Positions 58,654-64,000 of a stretch of DNA of 64,000 nt are shown here, piece after piece. Position 1 is the stretch's first letter. Each line of letters starts with the position of its first letter. This DNA comes from Sphingomonas jaspsi DSM 18422. GTDB lineage: Bacteria > Pseudomonadota > Alphaproteobacteria > Sphingomonadales > Sphingomonadaceae. The notes beneath the pieces were generated by a model. The model saw only the letters and a program-made list of their open reading frames with translations, was not told the origin of the DNA and made no database searches. The translations under genes and the position numbers were made by a program. The DNA lies in assembly GCF_000585415.1 (NCBI RefSeq), contig NZ_KK073876.1, forward strand, positions 198,810 through 262,809, written 5' to 3'.

Positions 58654-58683
58654 GGGCGGCGCAGGCGAAGGCCCGCACCGCCC
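58654..58683 (-). terminator. Terminator hairpin of the two-domain M16 gene
   Basis: On the minus strand GGGCGGTGCGGGC and GCCTGCGCCGCCC form a 13-bp stem with two G-U pairs and a CTTC loop, followed by TTATTT. The same bases on the plus strand would give two A-C mismatches, so the fold favours minus-strand RNA. Confidence 0.7.
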
Positions 58684-58689
58684 CTTGGT

Positions 58690-61542
58690 TTACTTCGCTT
58701 CGACCGTTTCGACCGGCAGGCCGAGCTTGGCGAGCTGCGGCTTCACCTTGGCGGCGTCGCCGACGACGACCCACACGAAGCCGCCCGGCGTCACCGCCTT
58801 GCGGAACGCGCCGTCGGCGCTGGCGCGGGTCAAGGCGCGATACTTGCCGTCGAGCTGTTCGTAATAATCGTCCGGACGGCCATAGAGGTCGTTGCTCATC
58901 ATCGCCGAAAGCACCGCGCCCGACGTTTCGAACCGGCCCGGCAAGGCGAGGACGTTATTGGTGATGGCGCGCGAGATTTCTTCCTGCGTCGCGCCCTTGG
59001 CGCCGAGGAAGGCCCTGAGCTGGCTGTCGAGCGCCTTGATCGATTCGCCGGTACGATCGGCCTGGACCGGCGCGTTGACGGTGAACGATGTGGCGTTGAG
59101 GTTGTAGCCGAAGCCGGCGCGCACCCCGTAAGACCAACCCTTGGTTTCGCGCAGGTCCATGTTGATGCGCGACAGGAAGTTGCCGCCGAACACTTCGTTG
59201 CCTGCATTCACCGGCACGACGTCGCCGCGCGGGTCGACCGGGGCCAGCTGGCCGCCGAGGATGACCGACTGGGGCGATCCCGGACGGTCGATCAGCACGA
59301 TGCGCGACCGGGCGGGACGGGCCGGCGGCGCCACGAACGTCTTGGCGCCCTTCGGCACGGACGGCGCGGCCCATTGACCGAAATGGCGCTCCAGCTGCGG
59401 CATCAACGCCGCCAGCGGCAGGTCCGACACCACATAGATCTTGGCATTGTCGGGGCGCAGCCACGCCTGCTGGAAGCCGACCAGATCGTCGCGGCTGATC
59501 GCCTTCACCGCCGCTTCGTCGCCGCCGTTGGTGGTGGCGTAGGGGTGATCGGCGCCGAACAGCAGCGGCGGCAGGGCGCGCGCGGCGATCGAATTGGGTT
59601 CCTTCTTCGCCTGTGCAATGGCGGTCAGCGTCTGGGTGCGAACCCGTTCGACCTCGGCCGGGGCGAAATCGGGCCGCTGGACGACGTCGGCCAGCAGCGA
59701 CAGCGACGGATCGAGATTGGCGCTCAAGGCCCCCATGGTGACGACGCTGCGGTCGGCACTTCCGTTTGCCGCCAGCTGCAGCCCGAGCCGCTCGCCTTCC
59801 TCGGCGATCTGCTGGGGCGTGCGCCCCGCCGCACCCTCGTCGAGCAGGCTGAGCGTCAGGTTCTGCAGGCCGCGCTTGGTCGGCGCGTCGGCCGCGTAGC
59901 CGGCGTCGAACGACAGGGCGAGCTGGGTCAGCGGGACGGCGGCACGCTGGGCATAATCGACCGCAATCCCGTTCGACAGGCGCACATGCTGCACCGTCGG
60001 AAAATCGAGCGGCGGCGTGTCGGATACCGACGGGATCGGGCGCACCGTCTTCTTGCTCGGGATATCGACGCTGGCCGTTTTCGCCCCCTTGGCTTCGGTG
60101 TAGGGCGGGCGTTCGCCGGGTTCGAGCGTGACCTTGAACGCCGGGCGACCGAGCCATTGCTGCATTACCGAGCGGATCTGGGCCGGGGTGGCGGCAGCAT
60201 AGCGGTCGAGCGATTTTTTATAGAAATCGCTGTCGCCGACGAACACTTCGCCTTCGGCCAGCGCAACCGCTTTGCCGCCGAAGCCGCCGACCTGTTCGAG
60301 CCCGCGGATACGGCCGGCGACGTCGCTGGTCGCGGCGCGCTGCACCTCTTCTTCGGTCGGCCCGTTGGCGAGGTAGTCGGCGAGGATTTCGTCCAGTCGC
60401 TTGTCGACCAGCGCCGGATCGACCCCCGGCTTCACGGTCGCGTCGATCTCCAGCAGGCTGACGCGCTGGAACGGCTGGACGTTGGCGCTGACCGAAACGG
60501 CCAGTTTTTCCTCGCGCACCAGGATGCGGTCGAGGCGCGAGCTGGCAAGCCCGCCGAGGATCGAGGTGCCGAGGTCGATCGCCGGCAGCTGGTCGGACTG
60601 CAGCCCGGGCACGGCCCAGTGGCGCTGCAGCTGGACGGCGGCGACACGGTCTTTCATGACGATCGACTTCGACGCCGCCAGCGTCGGCACATCGGCCGCC
60701 GCCGGGGTATTGACCGGACCGCGCTTGATGGCACCGAAATATTTTTCGACCAGCGGGCGGGCCTCCGCGGCGTTGATGTCGCCGGCCAGCACCAGGACCG
60801 CATTATTCGGGCCATATTTGTCGATGAACCACTGCTTCACGTCGCGCAGCGTCGCGCTGTCGAGGTCGGCCATCGAACCGATGGTGTCGTGCTGGTAGGG
60901 GTGGCCGTCCGGGAACAGGTTGGCCAGCACTTCATAGCTGACGAGGCCGCCGGGCGCATTGTCGCCCTGCCGCTTTTCGTTCTGCACCACCCCTATCTGG
61001 TTGCTGAGCTTGGTCTGGTCGATCGCGCCGAGCAGGTAGCCCATGCGGTCGCTTTCCATGTACAGCGCGCGCTCGAGCGCGCCGGTCGGGACATTTTCGA
61101 AATAGTTGGTGCGGTCGAACCAGGTGGTGCCGTTATAGCCGGTGGCACCGATCTTCTGAAGATATTCGAAATAGTCGCCGGGCAGGTTTTCGCTGCCGTT
61201 GAACATCAGATGTTCGAACAGGTGCGCGAAGCCGGTCTTGCCCTTGGGCTCGTCCTTCGACCCGACATTGTACCAGACGCTGACGGCGACGATCGGCGCC
61301 TTGCGGTCTTCGTGGACGAGGACGGTGAGGCCGTTGTCCAGCGTGAAGCGCTGGTGCGGGATGGACACCTGGTCGACCAGCGCGCTGACCGGCGCTGCGG
61401 CCGGGACCGGCGGGACGGCGGGCGCTTCGGCCGGGATCGGCGGCGGTGCGATCGCTGTATCGACCGGCGGGTTGGCCGCGCAGGCCGCGATCAGCGACGC
61501 GCTGGCAAGAAGGATCGGAAGGCGGCGCACGGATAAGCTCAT
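58690..61542 (-). CDS. M16-family metallopeptidase, two tandem units, lipoprotein
   Basis: The 950-residue protein has a lipoprotein signal (LIAAC) and two M16 units. The first (about residues 60-500) has the zinc motif HXXEH in HLFEHLMFNG. The second (about 515-945) lacks it, as usual for the partner half in pitrilysin-type enzymes. It probably degrades peptides in the envelope. The gene stands alone with a strand-specific terminator after it. Confidence 0.93.
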   Translation of the reverse strand: MSLSVRRLPILLASASLIAACAANPPVDTAIAPPPIPAEAPAVPPVPAAAPVSALVDQVSIPHQRFTLDNGLTVLVHEDRKAPIVAVSVWYNVGSKDEPKGKTGFAHLFEHLMFNGSENLPGDYFEYLQKIGATGYNGTTWFDRTNYFENVPTGALERALYMESDRMGYLLGAIDQTKLSNQIGVVQNEKRQGDNAPGGLVSYEVLANLFPDGHPYQHDTIGSMADLDSATLRDVKQWFIDKYGPNNAVLVLAGDINAAEARPLVEKYFGAIKRGPVNTPAAADVPTLAASKSIVMKDRVAAVQLQRHWAVPGLQSDQLPAIDLGTSILGGLASSRLDRILVREEKLAVSVSANVQPFQRVSLLEIDATVKPGVDPALVDKRLDEILADYLANGPTEEEVQRAATSDVAGRIRGLEQVGGFGGKAVALAEGEVFVGDSDFYKKSLDRYAAATPAQIRSVMQQWLGRPAFKVTLEPGERPPYTEAKGAKTASVDIPSKKTVRPIPSVSDTPPLDFPTVQHVRLSNGIAVDYAQRAAVPLTQLALSFDAGYAADAPTKRGLQNLTLSLLDEGAAGRTPQQIAEEGERLGLQLAANGSADRSVVTMGALSANLDPSLSLLADVVQRPDFAPAEVERVRTQTLTAIAQAKKEPNSIAARALPPLLFGADHPYATTNGGDEAAVKAISRDDLVGFQQAWLRPDNAKIYVVSDLPLAALMPQLERHFGQWAAPSVPKGAKTFVAPPARPARSRIVLIDRPGSPQSVILGGQLAPVDPRGDVVPVNAGNEVFGGNFLSRINMDLRETKGWSYGVRAGFGYNLNATSFTVNAPVQADRTGESIKALDSQLRAFLGAKGATQEEISRAITNNVLALPGRFETSGAVLSAMMSNDLYGRPDDYYEQLDGKYRALTRASADGAFRKAVTPGGFVWVVVGDAAKVKPQLAKLGLPVETVEAK

Positions 61543-61632
61543 GTTTTCATTCCCCTAAGACCGGCGCGGACCTTAGGGTTCAGTCGGGATTATGCAAATC
61601 TGGTCGACCAACGACCGGTGGCAATCGACGAA

Positions 61633-61660
61633 CGGCACGGCGGGGGGTGCCGCCGTGCCG
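61633..61660. other. Strong hairpin after the CsgG-like gene
   Basis: CGGCACGGCGG pairs with CCGCCGTGCCG (11 bp, 6-nt loop), 20 nt past the stop of the CsgG-like gene. No T-tract follows, so it may be a processing or protection hairpin rather than an intrinsic terminator. Confidence 0.6.
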
Positions 61661-61679
61661 TCGCGGGCCTTCTGCAGGC

Positions 61680-62471
61680 CTATTGGGCAGGCGGCGCCGC
61701 CGCCGATGCATTGGCCGGCAGGCCGCCAAGCTGGGTCACCAGCTTTTTATAGGCATCAAGATAGGCGAGCACGATGATCTGGCCGATTTCGGTGTTCTGG
61801 TAGCCCGTCGCGCCAATGCCGCCGACGCCACCGCCCCAAAAGGCGCCGCCGCCACCGGCCCAGCTAAGGTCGCGCTTGCGGAAATAGCCTTCGACCAGCG
61901 CTTCTTCCTCGGTCGTGCGGGCATTGACGATCGACAGGGTGACGTTGGCCTCGCCCTTCTTGACATTGATGCCGCCGGCGATGCCGCCGATGACGCGTCC
62001 GGCACCGCCAAACAGGCCGCCGATCGCGCCGCCCAGCCCCGCACCGACGCCGCCACCGCCCGAATTGGCGTTGGAACTGACGATATTGGGTTCAAGGAAA
62101 TAGTCGGCGGCCTTGACCTGACCTTTCCCGATGTTGGACCCACCCTGCAGTTCGCCCTGGTCGGCCAGTGCGCGCTCCATCGCGCGGCTCTGCATCGACC
62201 GACCGCGATTGACCAAGCCGAAGCAGCCCGACTTTTGCACGAAGACGCGGAGAATGGCCTCGGGGCTGCCGAGGTTCAGTTCGCGCCACCATTGATTGTC
62301 CGGCTCGACGATGGCGATGGTACCCAGCCTGCGCGTGCAAACGGGGATCTCCGCGGTGCCGCGCGTCTGGTCTTGGCGTGCAGAGCTTTCGTCAGGCTTC
62401 TTCGCCACAGCCGGGTTTCCGGTCGCCAAAAGCGTCGTTCCGATTGCAGCAAGCATCACGGTCTTAAGCAT
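61680..62471 (-). CDS. CsgG/HfaB-like secreted protein
   Basis: The 263-residue protein has a signal peptide (MLKTVMLAAIGTTLLATG, cleavage after AVA), a CsgG-like region (FGLVNRGRSMQSRAMERAL, KAADYFLEPNIV), a Gly-rich stretch (about residues 145-180) and VTLSIVNARTTEEEALVEG. CsgG and HfaB are outer-membrane proteins for curli export or holdfast anchoring. Unlike CsgG there is no lipobox Cys here, so the mode of membrane attachment differs. A perfect CtrA box lies upstream. Confidence 0.75.
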   Translation of the reverse strand: MLKTVMLAAIGTTLLATGNPAVAKKPDESSARQDQTRGTAEIPVCTRRLGTIAIVEPDNQWWRELNLGSPEAILRVFVQKSGCFGLVNRGRSMQSRAMERALADQGELQGGSNIGKGQVKAADYFLEPNIVSSNANSGGGGVGAGLGGAIGGLFGGAGRVIGGIAGGINVKKGEANVTLSIVNARTTEEEALVEGYFRKRDLSWAGGGGAFWGGGVGGIGATGYQNTEIGQIIVLAYLDAYKKLVTQLGGLPANASAAAPPAQ

Positions 62472-62584
62472 GGAAAATCGCGCCTCCCAAATGATGGCGG
62501 AGACCATCTGGCTCGCGCCCGCACATCGGCGCGATGAGTCCAATTTCAACGCAAGCCCCCGACGGTCTTTCGACCGCATCGCGT

Positions 62585-62590
62585 TTATAA
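62585..62590 (-). promoter_or_regulatory. Candidate -10 element of the CsgG-like gene
   Basis: TTATAA lies 6 nt downstream of the CtrA box on the minus strand. With a 17-nt spacer the -35 position (GTTTAA) would fall in the first half of the box, a common layout for CtrA-controlled promoters. It would give a 5' leader of about 105 nt. Confidence 0.45.
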
Positions 62591-62596
62591 CACGCG

Positions 62597-62611
62597 TTAA
62601 CTTTGGATTAA
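62597..62611 (-). promoter_or_regulatory. Perfect CtrA box
   Basis: On the minus strand TTAA-TCCAAAG-TTAAC matches the full CtrA consensus TTAA-N7-TTAAC. It is in the 266-bp space between the CsgG-like gene (minus) and lepA (plus), about 125 nt from either start. Its orientation and a following TTATAA point to the CsgG-like gene. Confidence 0.65.
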
Positions 62612-62737
62612 ACCCATAGTCCACTAACCGCCCTTCTGGGTGCAACGACCAATTCAAATCGGGCTGGTTGCTGACAGAGGGGGTTGGGTCTGCTAGCGGG
62701 CCTCAAACCTGCATTATCGAGCATAAAGACCAAAGCC

Positions 62738-64000
62738 TTGACAGACCTTTCGAAGATCCGGAATTTCAGCATCATCGCCCATATCGACCATGGCAAGTCG
62801 ACGCTGGCGGACCGGCTGATCCAGCGCACCGGCGGCCTGACCGACCGCGAGATGACGCGCGGGCAGATGCTGGACAATATGGAGATTGAGCAGGAACGCG
62901 GGATCACCATCAAGGCGCAGACCGTGCGGCTGAAGTGGAAGGCCTCGGACGGCGAGACCTATACGCTGAACCTGATGGACACGCCGGGCCACGTCGACTT
63001 CGCCTATGAAGTCAGCCGGAGCCTCGCCGCGTGCGAAGGCGCGCTGCTGGTGGTCGACGCGGCGCAGGGCGTGGAAGCGCAAACGCTGGCCAACGTCTAC
63101 CAATCGATCGAGCACGACCATGAGATCGTGCCGGTCATCAACAAGATCGACCTGCCCGCGGCCGAACCCGAAAAGGTGCGCCACGAGATCGAGGACATCA
63201 TCGGCATCGACGCGTCGGAAGCGGTGCTGGCGTCGGCGAAGTCGGGCATCGGCATCGACGAAGTGCTGCAGGCGGTGGTCGACAAAATCCCCCACCCCAA
63301 GGGGGACCGCACCGCGCCGCTGAAAGCCATGCTGGTCGACAGCTGGTACGACCCGTACCTGGGCGTCGTCATTCTGGTCCGCGTGATGGACGGGGTGCTG
63401 AAGAAGGGCCAGCAGATCAAGTTCATGGCGACCGGCACCCAGCATCTGGTCGACCGCGTCGGCTGCTTCACGCCGAAGATCGAGCAGCTGGCCGAGCTCG
63501 GCCCGGGCGAAATCGGCTTCATCACCGCGCAGATCAAGGAAGTCAGCCAGACCGCGGTCGGCGACACCATCACCGACGTCAAGAAACCCGCCGACGCGCC
63601 GTTGCCGGGCTTCAAGGAAGTCCAGCCGGTGGTGTTCTGCGGCCTGTTCCCGACCGACGCGGCGGAATATGAAAAGCTGCGCGAAAGCCTTTACAAGCTG
63701 CGGCTCAATGACGCCTCGTTCAGCTTCGAGGTGGAAACCAGCGCGGCGCTGGGCTTCGGCTTCCGCTGCGGCTTCCTTGGCCTGTTACACCTGGAAATCA
63801 TCCAGGAGCGGCTGATCCGCGAATATGACCTCGACCTCATCACCACCGCGCCGTCGGTGGTGTACCGGATGCACCTGTCGCATTCGAAGAATGAGGAGGC
63901 CAAGACGATCGAGCTGCACAACCCGGCCGACATGCCCGACCCCAACCGGATCGAGAGCATCGAGGAGCCGTGGATCATGGCGACGATCTACACCCCCGAC
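62738..64000 (+). CDS. lepA: Elongation factor 4 (LepA), C-terminus cut by window edge
   Basis: The 421 codons present cover the GTPase domain ([20 protein letters not shown]), domain II and the EF-G-like domain up to the window end. The missing part would be the LepA-specific C-terminus. It is a ribosome-associated GTPase that acts in initiation or elongation under stress. TTG at 62738 is taken as start because [14 protein letters not shown] is the usual N-terminus; no ATG precedes it in frame. Confidence 0.96.
   Translation, partial: MTDLSKIRNFSIIAHIDHGKSTLADRLIQRTGGLTDREMTRGQMLDNMEIEQERGITIKAQTVRLKWKASDGETYTLNLMDTPGHVDFAYEVSRSLAACEGALLVVDAAQGVEAQTLANVYQSIEHDHEIVPVINKIDLPAAEPEKVRHEIEDIIGIDASEAVLASAKSGIGIDEVLQAVVDKIPHPKGDRTAPLKAMLVDSWYDPYLGVVILVRVMDGVLKKGQQIKFMATGTQHLVDRVGCFTPKIEQLAELGPGEIGFITAQIKEVSQTAVGDTITDVKKPADAPLPGFKEVQPVVFCGLFPTDAAEYEKLRESLYKLRLNDASFSFEVETSAALGFGFRCGFLGLLHLEIIQERLIREYDLDLITTAPSVVYRMHLSHSKNEEAKTIELHNPADMPDPNRIESIEEPWIMATIYTPD

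Overview
The window is a G+C-rich, gene-dense chromosomal segment, read here as Sphingomonadales (a Sphingomonas/Sphingomicrobium-like alphaproteobacterium). This rests on the gene families (alphaproteobacterial SspB, DUF2585, CtaG-type Cox11, a CsgG/HfaB-like protein) and on the gene orders coxB-coxA...ctaB-ctaG-coxC-DUF983-SURF1 and pyrE-pdxJ-acpS-lepB. I see about 75 protein genes, one tRNA-Ser(GGA), and no insertion sequence, prophage or CRISPR array. acnA (left edge) and lepA (right edge) are cut by the window.

Layout. 1-9 kb: housekeeping genes (acnA, CorA-type transporter, fumC, sspB, HIT protein, amino-acid permease, adenosine kinase-like, queG). 9-23 kb: an ABC-2 exporter pair, small metabolic enzymes, a LytS/LytTR-type two-component pair, an M1 aminopeptidase, a membrane PAS-GGDEF-EAL protein, a PAS hybrid kinase, a flavin reductase and phenylalanine hydroxylase. 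23-28 kb: histidine ammonia-lyase, two small secreted proteins, tRNA-Ser and ccmAB. 28-38 kb: the cytochrome c oxidase cluster on the minus strand, interrupted between coxA and ctaB by a plus-strand insert holding a cyclophilin and an A+T-richer orphan lipoprotein gene flanked by hairpin repeats. 38-46 kb: pyrE-pdxJ-acpS-lepB, rpsU, two L,D-transpeptidase-fold proteins and two PilZ proteins. 46-53 kb: purT, then argC-argJ-argB-argR behind an ARG box, and rpmJ. 53-64 kb: peptidases (M28, M14, two-domain M16), gpmA, a GGDEF protein, purEK, a CsgG-like protein and lepA.

The most striking element is the leader of phhA (about 23208-23360, minus strand). It encodes a 30-codon peptide with three consecutive Tyr codons, followed by a strong intrinsic terminator and a segment that can pair with the terminator loop. 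This is the layout of ribosome-mediated transcription attenuation, and PhhA makes tyrosine, so the logic (low Tyr, more PhhA) is coherent. Other regulatory signals are an ARG box placed so that argC may be leaderless, a perfect CtrA box (TTAA-N7-TTAAC) in front of the CsgG-like gene, a near-match in front of the GGDEF-EAL gene, and a tandemly duplicated hairpin after sspB whose core recurs at the rpmJ stop codon. Tail-to-tail genes are packed unusually tightly: 9 of 14 convergent pairs lie within 4 nt or overlap by 4 nt.
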